From NCBI GenBank assembly GCA_944322845.1, contig CALUQE010000008.1:25593-89592 (forward strand): 64,000 nt of DNA, read 5' to 3'. A model generated the notes under the pieces. The model saw only the letters and a program-made list of their open reading frames with translations, was not told where the DNA came from and searched no databases. Origin of the DNA: Candidatus Gastranaerophilales bacterium (GTDB lineage Bacteria > Cyanobacteriota > Vampirovibrionia > Gastranaerophilales > Gastranaerophilaceae). Made by a program: the position numbers and the translations under genes. This document shows, piece after piece, positions 16,286 to 26,003 of the stretch. How positions within the stretch are numbered: the stretch's first letter is position 1; the number at the start of each line of letters is the position of its first letter.

Positions 16286-16543
16286 ATGACAACTCAACAA
16301 GAAGAAAATTTAATAAATCTTTTAGACGGTTATGTTGAAAAAGGCGGACACCACCTTAACGTAAACGTATTTAACAGAGAAACATTATTAGACGCTCAGG
16401 CTCATCCTGAAAAATATCCTCAACTTACAGTTAGAGTTTCAGGGTACGCAGTAAACTTTATTAAGTTAACAAAAGAGCAGCAAGACGATGTTATTTCAAG
16501 AACATTCCACGCTTCTCTTGGTAACAACAGCTGTGGCTGCTAA
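16286..16543 (+). CDS. Separate glycyl-radical domain of pyruvate formate-lyase
   Basis: An 85-residue protein homologous to the last 75 or so residues of PflB and to the stand-alone radical protein YfiD/GrcA. It contains [18 protein letters not shown], the radical loop RVSGYAVNF with the radical glycine at about residue 53, and [18 protein letters not shown]. It ends in NNSCGC, giving a second cysteine-rich tail. The start is ATG 16286, with GAAAGGA 9 bases upstream. It lies 66 bases after pflB in the same unit, before a strong terminator. It should assemble with the catalytic part and be activated by PflA (26371-27114). Confidence 0.93.
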   Translation: MTTQQEENLINLLDGYVEKGGHHLNVNVFNRETLLDAQAHPEKYPQLTVRVSGYAVNFIKLTKEQQDDVISRTFHASLGNNSCGC

Positions 16544-16564
16544 TTGAATTTAAATAAATTATTT

Positions 16565-16605
16565 AGAAGGAGCGGGAAAAGCATTAAGCTTTTCCCGCTC
16601 CTTCT
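16565..16605. terminator. Terminator of the pfl operon
   Basis: An 18-bp perfect inverted repeat (arms 16565-16582 and 16588-16605) with a 5-base loop, GC-rich at the base. It lies 22 bases after the glycyl-radical gene. Confidence 0.85.
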
Positions 16606-16619
16606 ATTAGGTAAACAAA

Positions 16620-16657
16620 AATCAAGGCGGATTTTACTTGTAAAATCCGCCTTGATT
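16620..16657. terminator. Terminator of ahcY (second hairpin)
   Basis: A perfect long inverted repeat (ATCAAGGCGGATTTTAC and its complement) separated by 3-4 bases, ending next to the ahcY stop on the minus strand. It has T-rich flanks and probably works in both directions. Confidence 0.85.
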
Positions 16658-16661
16658 AATT

Positions 16662-18102
<1,441 letters not shown>

Positions 18103-18188
18103 AATGAATTTATTATACTATTAATAAAAGAGTTTGTGAATTTGGAGAGAAAATAAATGAAATAGTGAGCAGTGGATAGAGGTTAGCT

Positions 18189-18275
18189 GTCATTCTGAAC
18201 CCGATAGCAATTTGGGGGTGAAGAATCTCTTCAACTTTACTTAGAGATTCTTCGGACTCACGTCCTCAGAATGAC
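18189..18275. repeat. Palindromic dispersed element (MITE-like), copy 1
   Basis: Terminal inverted repeats GTCATTCTGA (18189-18198) and TCAGAATGAC (18266-18275), plus an inner pair GAAGAATCTCT / AGAGATTCTTC. A partial second copy is at 18936-18968. The rest of the 18103-18390 gap holds only short REP-like pieces such as GGACAAAGCGTGA. Confidence 0.75.
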
Positions 18276-18390
18276 CGCACACTGGTAAGCAGGACTACTA
18301 GACAATATCGGAGACAGGCAGTTGTAGTGTGGACAAAGCGTGACCTTACCCACTTTTAAAACGTACAGGTAGGAAAGTGGTAGGTCCCTC

Positions 18391-18849
18391 CTACAGCTCT
18401 TCATTTTGCAAATTTTTACCGGAAATGTCTTTACCTTTATAAATAGCAAGGAAAATGAAAAGTCCCAGCCAGACAACATAGTCTGTAATATTGTTCGGAA
18501 GTAAGTGTATTTTCAATAATAACAGACTTCCCCATAATCCAAGACAGATACTTGATATAAGCGGGTAATTCATATCGCTGACTCTTTTTTTATAAATTAC
18601 AAAAGTAAGATAAGCAAATATAACCAAAATAGCAATACATTTATGCATTTCCAATCCTGGCGAATATGTCATTAAAATTTCTATAAGACATTTGTTTTGT
18701 ATCAAATGCGGAACTTGAAGAACTCTAATTGTTGCAGGGCAGGCAAAATAAAAACAAGTGTACATGATTATGTAGTATAAAATAGTATAAATTACAAAAT
18801 TTTTTCTGTTGATTTTCCCCCTTGGGTTAACAGGGTTTTTATTTTCCAT
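18391..18849 (-). CDS. DUF805-like integral membrane protein
   Basis: A 152-residue protein with four hydrophobic segments near residues 18-38, 66-85, 96-112 and 121-137. The head RGKINRKNFVIY and the loop KKRVSDMNYP resemble the GRxxRxxFW start and the R-hx-D-x-G loop of DUF805 membrane proteins, though the match is weak. A start site AAAGGAG lies upstream. It is a single gene flanked on both sides by dispersed repeats. Function unknown. Confidence 0.7.
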   Translation of the reverse strand: MENKNPVNPRGKINRKNFVIYTILYYIIMYTCFYFACPATIRVLQVPHLIQNKCLIEILMTYSPGLEMHKCIAILVIFAYLTFVIYKKRVSDMNYPLISSICLGLWGSLLLLKIHLLPNNITDYVVWLGLFIFLAIYKGKDISGKNLQNEEL

Positions 18850-18935
18850 ACAAACTCCTTTGTAATATTAACTATATGTAATTATACATAATTTTAGTAT
18901 TTATGCAAAACTTATTACATAAAACAAGCCGTTAT

Positions 18936-18968
18936 AGAGATTCTTCGGGCTCACGCCCTCAGAATGAC
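18936..18968. repeat. Palindromic dispersed element, partial copy 2
   Basis: It repeats the right half of the 18189-18275 element: AGAGATTCTTCGGGCTCACG then CCTCAGAATGAC. Confidence 0.7.
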
Positions 18969-19031
18969 GGCACACTGCAAGATTTCACCTGACCAACCAA
19001 TACATTTACTTTGTAAACAACATTAAAGTCG

Positions 19032-19060
19032 GATGCAGTAAATCAGAGATTTACCGCATC
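19032..19060. repeat. GATGC-GTAAATC hairpin repeat
   Basis: A 13-bp inverted repeat with one mismatch and a 3-base loop. A perfect version occurs at 39119-39147. Both lie shortly downstream of a minus-strand gene (glmS and flgA), but neither has a T run, so they look like REP elements more than intrinsic terminators. Confidence 0.65.
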
Positions 19061-19123
19061 AAAATATTAAAGCAACTATAAAGCAAAGCGTGAGCATATG
19101 CCCGCTAAATCAAGCAGCACCGC

Positions 19124-20965
19124 TTATTCAACCGTAACTGATTTTGCGAGATTTCTCGGCTGGTCGACGTCTTTGCCTAAAAATTCTGCTATATAATAAG
19201 CAAGAAGTTGGAGTGGTACAACCGCAAGTGCAGGAGAAAGAATTTCCGCAATTTCCGGAATCCTTATAATGTAGTCAAAGAGTTCATTCAATTTTGTATC
19301 ATCCGAATCCGTTAGTGCAATCATTCTTGCGTTTCTGGCTTTTGCTTCTTCGGAATTAGAAAGTATTTTATCGTAAACTTTGCCCTTCATCAAAATTGAA
19401 AGAACGGGCATTGTCTCATCAAGCATTGCAATCGGACCGTGTTTCAATTCTCCGGCAGTATAGCCGGTTGCATTAATATAGCTGATTTCTTTTAGTTTTA
19501 AAGCTCCCTCAAGCGCTGTCGGATAATTTATACCGCGCGCAATAAAGATAAAATCTTTTGAACTTGAAAATGCCCTTGCGCATCTTTGAATTTCTTCTTT
19601 ATGCGTAAGTACCTTTTCTATTTTTTGAGGTAATATAATAAGTTCGTGTTTTAAATCAATTAATTCTTTTTCATTTACTCCTTTAATTTCTGCCATATAA
19701 ATTGCAAGCAGGTAGAATGAAATTAATTGCGCCATATAAGATTTTGTTGCGGCAACAGAAACTTCAATACCCGCATATACAGGTACTAAACTATCAGCTT
19801 CCCTTGCCATTGTTGAATCAGGTCTGTTTGTTACAATCAGAATATGCGAACCTTTCGCTTTTGCCTGTCTTACAGCAGTAATTGTATCTGCGGTTTCGCC
19901 GGATTGCGATACTCCAATTACAAGCGTATTTTTATCCGTAATCGTTTTTCTGTAAATGTATTCACTTGAAGGCTCAACATCAACAGAAATTCCGCAGAAA
20001 TCTTCAATAATGTATTTTCCGACCATTGCTGCGTGAAGCGAAGTTCCGCAGGCAACAATTTGTATACGGCTCAAATTTTTGAGCTTTTCTCTGTCAAGCG
20101 TTACTTCTTTTAAAGTAATCGGCTCATCCATCGCTCTGAGTTTTCCGGAAAGAACATTTCTTACTACGTCAGGCTGCTCGTGAATTTCTTTGAGCATAAA
20201 ATGTTTATACCCCATTTTGCTCAATGCAACAGGTTCCCAGGGAAGCATTTCTATTTTTCCGTTAACCGGATTGTTATCAATATCAATTAGCTTCATTGAA
20301 TCCGGTGTTACCGTAACAATCTGGTTATCATCAAGATACATTGCTTTTTTAGTATATTGAATTATTGCAGGAACATCCGAAGCTATATAATATTCGTTTT
20401 CACCGATTCCGACCAGAAGCGGAGCATTTCTTCTTGTTGCAACAATTGTATTTTTTACATCCTGATGAATAACACAAAGCGCATAAGCACCTTCAATTTC
20501 TTTTGTTGCAAGTCTTACAGCCTCAGTCAAATCTTTTGTTTCTGCAAACTTTGTCGCTACAAGGTGTGCAATAGTTTCTGTATCTGTTTGAGAGCGGAAT
20601 GTGCAGCCTTTTTTCTCCAATTTTTCTTTCAAATCTTTAAAGTTTTCAATAATTCCGTTATGAACAATTGCAACTTTGCCGCAATTGCAGGTGTGCGGAT
20701 GCGCATTTGCCACAGAAGGTGCGCCGTGCGTAGCCCAGCGGATATGCCCGATTCCGATTGTAGATTTTGCAATTTCGGAATAATTCTTTTCAACAATATT
20801 TTTTAAATTCTGCAGCTTGCCTTCTGCCTTATAAAGTTGAACTTTGCCGTCAACGTTAACTGCGATTCCGGCTGAATCATATCCTCTGTACTCAAGATTA
20901 GTAAGTCCGTCTAATAAAATATCAACGGCTTTTTTACTCCCTGTATATCCTACAATTCCGCACAT
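19124..20965 (-). CDS. glmS: Glutamine-fructose-6-phosphate aminotransferase (isomerizing)
   Basis: First committed step of UDP-GlcNAc synthesis: makes glucosamine-6-phosphate from fructose-6-phosphate and glutamine. The 613-residue protein starts MCGIVGYTG, so Cys2 becomes the N-terminal nucleophile of the glutaminase domain (about residues 2-220). Two SIS sugar-isomerase domains follow (CGTSLHAAMVGKY, SQSGETADT, RGINYPTALEGALKLKE), and the tail is DQPRNLAKSVTVE. The start at MCGI has GAGAGG 7 bases upstream; a longer frame to 21004 would block the catalytic cysteine. I saw no glmS ribozyme upstream. Confidence 0.97.
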   Translation of the reverse strand: MCGIVGYTGSKKAVDILLDGLTNLEYRGYDSAGIAVNVDGKVQLYKAEGKLQNLKNIVEKNYSEIAKSTIGIGHIRWATHGAPSVANAHPHTCNCGKVAIVHNGIIENFKDLKEKLEKKGCTFRSQTDTETIAHLVATKFAETKDLTEAVRLATKEIEGAYALCVIHQDVKNTIVATRRNAPLLVGIGENEYYIASDVPAIIQYTKKAMYLDDNQIVTVTPDSMKLIDIDNNPVNGKIEMLPWEPVALSKMGYKHFMLKEIHEQPDVVRNVLSGKLRAMDEPITLKEVTLDREKLKNLSRIQIVACGTSLHAAMVGKYIIEDFCGISVDVEPSSEYIYRKTITDKNTLVIGVSQSGETADTITAVRQAKAKGSHILIVTNRPDSTMAREADSLVPVYAGIEVSVAATKSYMAQLISFYLLAIYMAEIKGVNEKELIDLKHELIILPQKIEKVLTHKEEIQRCARAFSSSKDFIFIARGINYPTALEGALKLKEISYINATGYTAGELKHGPIAMLDETMPVLSILMKGKVYDKILSNSEEAKARNARMIALTDSDDTKLNELFDYIIRIPEIAEILSPALAVVPLQLLAYYIAEFLGKDVDQPRNLAKSVTVE

Positions 20966-21065
20966 ATATAACCTCTCTTTAAATGTCAGTCTAAAGTGGA
21001 ACAAATCCCTTTACCACATAATATTAGCATAAAATTTAAAATTTCCTAATTAAGATTTTCTAAAG

Positions 21066-21246
21066 GGGGGTAAATGTATTGGGCTGGCAGTTGAGACTAC
21101 AAATTTGGTATTAGTATGGGGGGGGTAAATGTATTGGGCTGACAGTTGAGACTACAAATTTGGTATTAGTATGGGGGGGAAATGTATTGGGCTGATAGTT
21201 GAGACTACAAATTTGGTATTAGTATGGGGGGGGGGGTAAATGTATA
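21066..21246. repeat. Tandem 55-bp repeat with variable poly-G tracts
   Basis: Three full units and a partial fourth, each reading poly-G, TAAATGTATTGGGCTG, then CAGTTGAGACTACAAATTTG and GTATTAGTATG. The G tract between units varies, reaching 11 G before 21237. The GGGGTAAATGTATTGGG core recurs near 25206, 45155, 18998 and inside the long mosaic repeat. There is no gene in the 20966-21259 gap. Confidence 0.9.
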
Positions 21247-21259
21247 TATAAGCGATTAA

Positions 21260-21562
21260 TTAAGGTGACTTAAAGAAACTTTTAATCTTATTAATGCCTG
21301 CAATCCCTGCAGTTGCAAGCGCAACACCGCCAAAAATTTTGAAATATAATGAGCGGTTAAAATCATGCTTCTTTTTTTCATTTACAGTTCCGGTATAAAT
21401 ATCATTATTAATGGAATTAATTTTCTGCTCGGCTTCTTTTTCGGAGAATAATTTATGTTTTGGCAAAACAACAGGTGCTTCTGCCGCCATTCTGTTCGGG
21501 CGTCTAACTTTTGCCTGTGTTGAATAATGTCCTTCAAGAATATTATTTTGAATCTCAGCCAT
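21260..21562 (-). CDS. Small protein with C-terminal membrane segment
   Basis: A 100-residue unrecognised protein: a polar N-terminal 70 residues rich in Lys/Glu, then one hydrophobic glycine/alanine-rich segment at about residues 74-90 (IFGGVALATAGIAGI) and a basic tail (NKIKSFFKSP). The layout resembles the tail of the 2982-3704 protein and of the GT5-like protein. It directly abuts the acetyltransferase-like gene upstream (1-base spacing), so they form an operon driven from the shared promoter-like element at 22224-22256. Confidence 0.7.
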   Translation of the reverse strand: MAEIQNNILEGHYSTQAKVRRPNRMAAEAPVVLPKHKLFSEKEAEQKINSINNDIYTGTVNEKKKHDFNRSLYFKIFGGVALATAGIAGINKIKSFFKSP

Positions 21563-22192
21563 TTAGAATAATTCTCCGTATCGTAAAAGTTTGTGAAGCC
21601 GGCTTTTAGGCAGGTACATCATTCCTACCTGTGCCGGAATATCAGGTATCTTTTTCAGAATACATTCCTCCATATACTGATTCGCCTCGGGACTTGTAAA
21701 CCGGAATCCAAGTTTATAAAAGAATAGTGCCGGCGACGACTCTTTGACTATAGGCGCCGAAAACGTGACAATTCGGCCCTCCGCTTTTGAATCAAACATA
21801 GCTTTTTCCGCCAGATTTTTCACTGCCTCAGTTCCCAGACCGCATCGTTGTTTGGGAGATTGAATATAATCAATGATATAACAATTTTTCAGATATTTAA
21901 TCTTCCGCTTTATTTCCGGCTGCACAAATTCCGGCGCCGTAAAGAAATTTGCTCCCGAATCAGGAGAAATCTTTTCTTCCACAATATCGACGTAATCATC
22001 TTCTATTTCACCCGGAATAATTATATTATCTCCGCGCTTAATTTTTTTGACCCTTATTTGAGCTTTTTCCTTAAGCGGAATCGATTTAAATCCCAGAATC
22101 GGGGGCATGCTGAAACTTGACACCGAAGGCGTCGGTTTAGCAACGGCCATCTGAGGACGTACGTCCATAGTCGTCGAAATATTATTAATCAT
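21563..22192 (-). CDS. GNAT-like acetyltransferase with N-terminal extension
   Basis: A 209-residue protein. The first 40 residues are low-complexity and end in PPILGFKS. The core has the acetyl-CoA loop QRCGLGTEAVKNLAEKA (near residues 114-130), a strand of the form GRIVTFSAP and the FFYKLGFRFTSPEAN motif seen at the end of GNAT domains. The substrate is unknown. The first gene of a two-gene operon, it is divergent from the GT5-like gene, with a promoter-like element of the GGCAATTTT-N14-CTTTATA class upstream. Confidence 0.75.
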   Translation of the reverse strand: MINNISTTMDVRPQMAVAKPTPSVSSFSMPPILGFKSIPLKEKAQIRVKKIKRGDNIIIPGEIEDDYVDIVEEKISPDSGANFFTAPEFVQPEIKRKIKYLKNCYIIDYIQSPKQRCGLGTEAVKNLAEKAMFDSKAEGRIVTFSAPIVKESSPALFFYKLGFRFTSPEANQYMEECILKKIPDIPAQVGMMYLPKSRLHKLLRYGELF

Positions 22193-22223
22193 ACCAACCT
22201 AACCTATATTTATCTAACCTTAC

Positions 22224-22256
22224 TTATATAAAGTCTTTTTTGCCGCAAAAATTGCC
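22224..22256 (-). promoter_or_regulatory. Shared promoter-like element, copy B
   Basis: On the minus strand GGCAATTTT (22248-22256), exactly 14 bases, then CTTTATATAA (22224-22233). TTGTAACAAA lies upstream (about 22280). It has the same spacing as the copies at 3733, 54176 and 55192. Confidence 0.55.
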
Positions 22257-22482
22257 TTTTAGATAAAAATAAAATCATCTTTGTTACAAATATTTACAAA
22301 TCTAATTACAAATCACCCTGCTGCCGGTATTGAAAACAAACCTTGTTTTTGTTAATCTTATTAAGGAAATTGCTTAACAAAAATTTACTTAACATTTCGT
22401 AATACTTAGGGATAAAAAGTTAAATTTTTTTGTGTGTGGTTTTTTATATATATAGAAGTTATGTGTGTAAGGAGTTCATCTT

Positions 22483-25206
22483 ATGAAGATTAACGCGATT
22501 AGTGCTGATTATTCACAATTGAGAGCAAAAAAAACAGGGCTGAAAATTGATAAGCCGGAAACAGCAGGTAGTCCGAAACTGCCAAAAGGCATGTCGATGA
22601 TATCTTTCAGAAGCGGAAATCCGAGACATATTGCTCACATGGTATCCGAAGAACCTCTCTTTGGATTTAACGGCGGCGGAGTCGGAACAGTTGTTAATGA
22701 TTACAACTTCTTGGACAACAAAGATGTTGATAAGATTGTAAAATTTATTCCGATGTATAATCAGGAAGTTGATTATAAAAAGGATGTTGATCCGAAAACA
22801 GGCAAAGTTAAGCAGCCTGTCGGTCAGGGAGTAAAGGTAAGATATATTCCGAAGAATTTGCCTGCAGACCACCCGTTTAAGGGCAAAGAAGGAACTCCGT
22901 TTATTACAGGACAAACTATTGATAACTCAACAGATATTGTTAAATTTTTGAAAGAAAAACAAAAGAACATTTTTCTTTTAGAAGAAGTTAAATCTTCTAA
23001 TATGAACTGGGGCATGGAAGAAAATGTTCCTATCAAAATGTTTAGAGCACAAAAAGATGATCATTTAAGAAACGTTATGAAAGATAAAGGTATGGGAAAA
23101 GAACTTCAGGATAAGCTGGAGTTTGTATTTACCTACGTAGATTCAACGGCAAGCATGCCAAAACAATATTCTGATGATTTTAGTTATTCAAGTTCAAGTG
23201 GTACTGATTTAGAAAAAAGATTTGCCTCCGGCTGGAAGGGACAGGCATATGCAAAAGAATCCAAAGCTACAATAGAATTGATGCCGGCATTAAAAGAAAA
23301 ATATAATATCGATCCGAAATATGTTTTAATATCAGACGGTCAGCCAATGTTTTCAATGCATTATGCTGCACAGAAAAATGCCGCCGGCGAAGCTTACTGG
23401 CAGGATAAATTCTTTGGCGGAGTAGGCCACAATATGAACGCAGGTTACGACCAGCCGATGGGCGCAAGACAGGCTATCGTTAACCTCGGTGCAACAAAAG
23501 AAGAATTAACAAAATTAACCAATAGCAAGGAATACATTAACGCTCTTAAAAACGGCGAAGAAGAAAAATTTCTGCGGGAAACTGTATTAAAGGATTTCGT
23601 AAGACCGAAGAGCGGTATGAACGCCTATAATGTTGCGGTTCATTATGCAAAAGCCGGATATGTTCCGATGTTAACAACAGTTTCAGAAGGGTATCATGAT
23701 TCATTAATCACAAATGAACTTGTATCCACAATGTATGATGATCTGGTTAAACTTGATGAAATCGGCAGATTTAAAGGATTAACAAACCCTCTTATGGATC
23801 CTAAGGTAACACCTTTTGCAGATAGTATTTTCCTTGAAGGATTTAGGGAAGATGTTAAATTAAAACTTGCTGACGGTTCTACCGTTACGGTAAACAAGCT
23901 CCAGCATTTTGACAAAAATAAATGTGACTTAAAAACCGTACGTGAAATAAAGCGTCAAAATAAAATTAATCTTTTAGAAAGATTTAATCCGAAATTTATA
24001 GATGCGCAATATTTTGATAAAGAGGGTAAAGTTGCCGGTAAACCTGATGAAGGCAGAATGAAGATTTTAACCGGATTCCCTAATAAAAATGCAAAATTAT
24101 ACGGCGGTATCTCAGATGAATATCTGACAAAACTTAAAAACGGAAAAGATGTAAAACTTGTTGTAAGCTGGGGACGCGGCGACCTTCAAAAGGGTATGGA
24201 TACAGTTATTGATTCTTTTGAAAAGTATATAGAAAAACATCCTGATGATGATGCAATATTACTTCTCGGCGGTCCGATGGAAAATGATGAAGCTAAGGCT
24301 GTTGTAGAAAAATTCCAATTAGCTGAATCCAAGCCAAAACTTAAAGGAAGAATGTTATTTTCTGAAGGCTGGGCTCCGGGTAAAGATTGGGCAATGTGTG
24401 CTGATGCGGCGCTTCTTCCTTCAAGATTTGCACCGTGCGAATTAACTGATTTGGAGGCTAAAAAAGCATTGTGTACACCTATAGTTCCTAATGTTCAGGG
24501 TATGGCGCAAAAAAACTTTGATCCTTCAATTCCGGAAGATGCTAAGCTTATGGATGCATATAAAGGCAAGCACGAATATTTTATGTCGGAAGAAGAAGCT
24601 CTCAAGGCTGCAAATGAAGATGCTAAAAAATCATTTGAAAGTACAAAAGGAAAACTTGTTAAAGAAATTAGCGGCAAGTACAAAGGACAGATAAATGAAG
24701 AGATTCCTCAGGAATTATTAAAAGAAACTCTTGAAGGTAATGAGACTTATCAAAAAGCTCTCAGAAAGCTCAGAGATTCGGTAATTTCCGATGAGATGGC
24801 AGAATGTATGGAAAGAGCCTTAATCACCGACAGAAACAGCAAAAACGCCGACACAATTCTGGCAAATCAAGTTAAGGCAGATACAACCTGGTTTGGTAAT
24901 GCGTGGTTAAGCAAGACCGGAAAATCTTCAGGCGACTTGTATTTTGAGTACCATTTCAATAACAAAGGTAAGAATATTTCCAAAAAAGATTTAATAAAAC
25001 TTGATTTTTCAGGTATTGGCGGCGGAATAATAGGAAGCAATCATAACGGAAATATACACTTCAACGGAAAAGCCAAGAAATTTGCAACAGCAGCACTCGG
25101 ACTTGCAGCGCTTGCCGGAATCGGCGTAACCGGTTACAAATTTGGCTGGTTCTCACCTAAGTTTGAAGAAGAAAAACCTCACGGACATCTCTCCTGCGTC
25201 GGCTAG
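22483..25206 (+). CDS. Divergent GT5 starch/glycogen-synthase-like protein with C-terminal membrane segment
   Basis: A 907-residue protein with the two-lobed layout of ADP-/UDP-glucose glucan synthases. The N-terminal lobe has LFGFNGGGVGTVVNDY at residues 59-74, in place of the usual KVGGLGDV. The C-terminal lobe has VVSWGRGDLQKGMD (about 561), LLLGGP, and PSRFAPCELTDLEAKKALCTP (about 647), matching the SRFEPCGLTQL donor-site motif. Large insertions make it far longer than GlgA (about 480 aa). Residues 867-886 form a glycine/alanine-rich membrane segment, followed by a 20-residue tail. An AGGAG ribosome site precedes the start. Its product and donor are unknown. Confidence 0.8.
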   Translation: MKINAISADYSQLRAKKTGLKIDKPETAGSPKLPKGMSMISFRSGNPRHIAHMVSEEPLFGFNGGGVGTVVNDYNFLDNKDVDKIVKFIPMYNQEVDYKKDVDPKTGKVKQPVGQGVKVRYIPKNLPADHPFKGKEGTPFITGQTIDNSTDIVKFLKEKQKNIFLLEEVKSSNMNWGMEENVPIKMFRAQKDDHLRNVMKDKGMGKELQDKLEFVFTYVDSTASMPKQYSDDFSYSSSSGTDLEKRFASGWKGQAYAKESKATIELMPALKEKYNIDPKYVLISDGQPMFSMHYAAQKNAAGEAYWQDKFFGGVGHNMNAGYDQPMGARQAIVNLGATKEELTKLTNSKEYINALKNGEEEKFLRETVLKDFVRPKSGMNAYNVAVHYAKAGYVPMLTTVSEGYHDSLITNELVSTMYDDLVKLDEIGRFKGLTNPLMDPKVTPFADSIFLEGFREDVKLKLADGSTVTVNKLQHFDKNKCDLKTVREIKRQNKINLLERFNPKFIDAQYFDKEGKVAGKPDEGRMKILTGFPNKNAKLYGGISDEYLTKLKNGKDVKLVVSWGRGDLQKGMDTVIDSFEKYIEKHPDDDAILLLGGPMENDEAKAVVEKFQLAESKPKLKGRMLFSEGWAPGKDWAMCADAALLPSRFAPCELTDLEAKKALCTPIVPNVQGMAQKNFDPSIPEDAKLMDAYKGKHEYFMSEEEALKAANEDAKKSFESTKGKLVKEISGKYKGQINEEIPQELLKETLEGNETYQKALRKLRDSVISDEMAECMERALITDRNSKNADTILANQVKADTTWFGNAWLSKTGKSSGDLYFEYHFNNKGKNISKKDLIKLDFSGIGGGIIGSNHNGNIHFNGKAKKFATAALGLAALAGIGVTGYKFGWFSPKFEEEKPHGHLSCVG

Positions 25207-25300
25207 GAGCGGGGGTAAATGTATTATAGACGGCAGGTAAAACTACCGACTTGGTGTCATTGCAGAGGTAAATATATTGGACCGGTAGGTTAAATTACTA
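25206..25300. repeat. Degenerate GGTAAATGTAT repeats
   Basis: Two diverged copies of the core found at 21066-21246: GGGGGTAAATGTATTATAGAC and GAGGTAAATATATTGGACCGG, each followed by a short TTGGTGTCATTGC / ACTGTCATTGC tail. They fill most of the gap before the MBL gene. Confidence 0.6.
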
Positions 25301-25311
25301 AACTACTGTCA

Positions 25312-25340
25312 TTGCGTGCGGAAAGTTTTTATTATAAGAT
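25312..25340 (+). promoter_or_regulatory. Promoter giving leaderless MBL-hydrolase mRNA
   Basis: TTGCGT (25312-25317), a 17-base spacer and TAAGAT (25335-25340), six bases before ATG. No ribosome site is present. Confidence 0.65.
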
Positions 25341-25346
25341 TAACTT

Positions 25347-25991
25347 ATGATTTTAAAAACTTTTATTGAACCTCCTATTGGAAATAATAATTATTTAATA
25401 ATAGATGAAGAGTCTAAAGAAGCCGCGCTTATTGATTATTCAACGGTTGATAAAGATATTGAAAATGCAGTAAAAGAAAATGGCGCAAAATTAAAATACA
25501 TTTTGTTAACCCACGGGCATTTTGACCACGTAGCAGGCATAAGACCTAATGCGGGATTAGCAGCTCTTCCAGCAGAAGAGAATACTCCGCATGTTCAAAT
25601 TGTAATGCACAAAGCTGATTTAGGCTGGCTTAAGAAAGTTAATCAATTTATGCCGATGTTTGGAATGCCTGAAATGACTATTCCGACTGTAGATGTTTTT
25701 GTAAATGACAATGATATTCTTAAACTCGGAAATCTGGAAATAAAGGTTATTCACACTCCCGGCCATACTCAGGGCGGTGTTTGTTATCTGGTTGACGGCA
25801 AATTATTTTCGGGCGATACAATCTTTAGAGAAAGTGTCGGACGCTGCGACCTTGAAGGCGGGGACTTTGATCAGATTGTAGAAAGTATCGAGAATAAAAT
25901 CTTTACTTTGCCGCCGGAAACATTAATTTATCCGGGACATGGAAAAATGACTTCTGTTGAGTGGGAAAAAGAGCATAACAGATTTATGTAA
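25347..25991 (+). CDS. Metallo-beta-lactamase-fold hydrolase (glyoxalase II-like)
   Basis: A 214-residue zinc hydrolase of the glyoxalase II / YcbL subgroup. Metal ligands are visible in THGHFDH (residues 55-61), HTPGHTQGG (about 142), FSGDTIF with its bridging Asp (about 156), and YPGHGK near the end. It lacks the C-terminal helical domain of true GloB, so the thioester substrate is uncertain. Its promoter should produce a leaderless mRNA. The TIGR04076 gene follows after 12 bases in the same operon. Confidence 0.9.
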   Translation: MILKTFIEPPIGNNNYLIIDEESKEAALIDYSTVDKDIENAVKENGAKLKYILLTHGHFDHVAGIRPNAGLAALPAEENTPHVQIVMHKADLGWLKKVNQFMPMFGMPEMTIPTVDVFVNDNDILKLGNLEIKVIHTPGHTQGGVCYLVDGKLFSGDTIFRESVGRCDLEGGDFDQIVESIENKIFTLPPETLIYPGHGKMTSVEWEKEHNRFM

Positions 25992-26003
25992 TGAGGTAAT
26001 ATT

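Noticed and set aside
20966..21060. glmS ribozyme
   Set aside because: The leader is short and lacks the double-pseudoknot core sequence; only a plain ribosome site is seen.
21066..21246. CRISPR array
   Set aside because: Units are repeated over their whole 55 bases with no unique spacers, and no cas gene is nearby.
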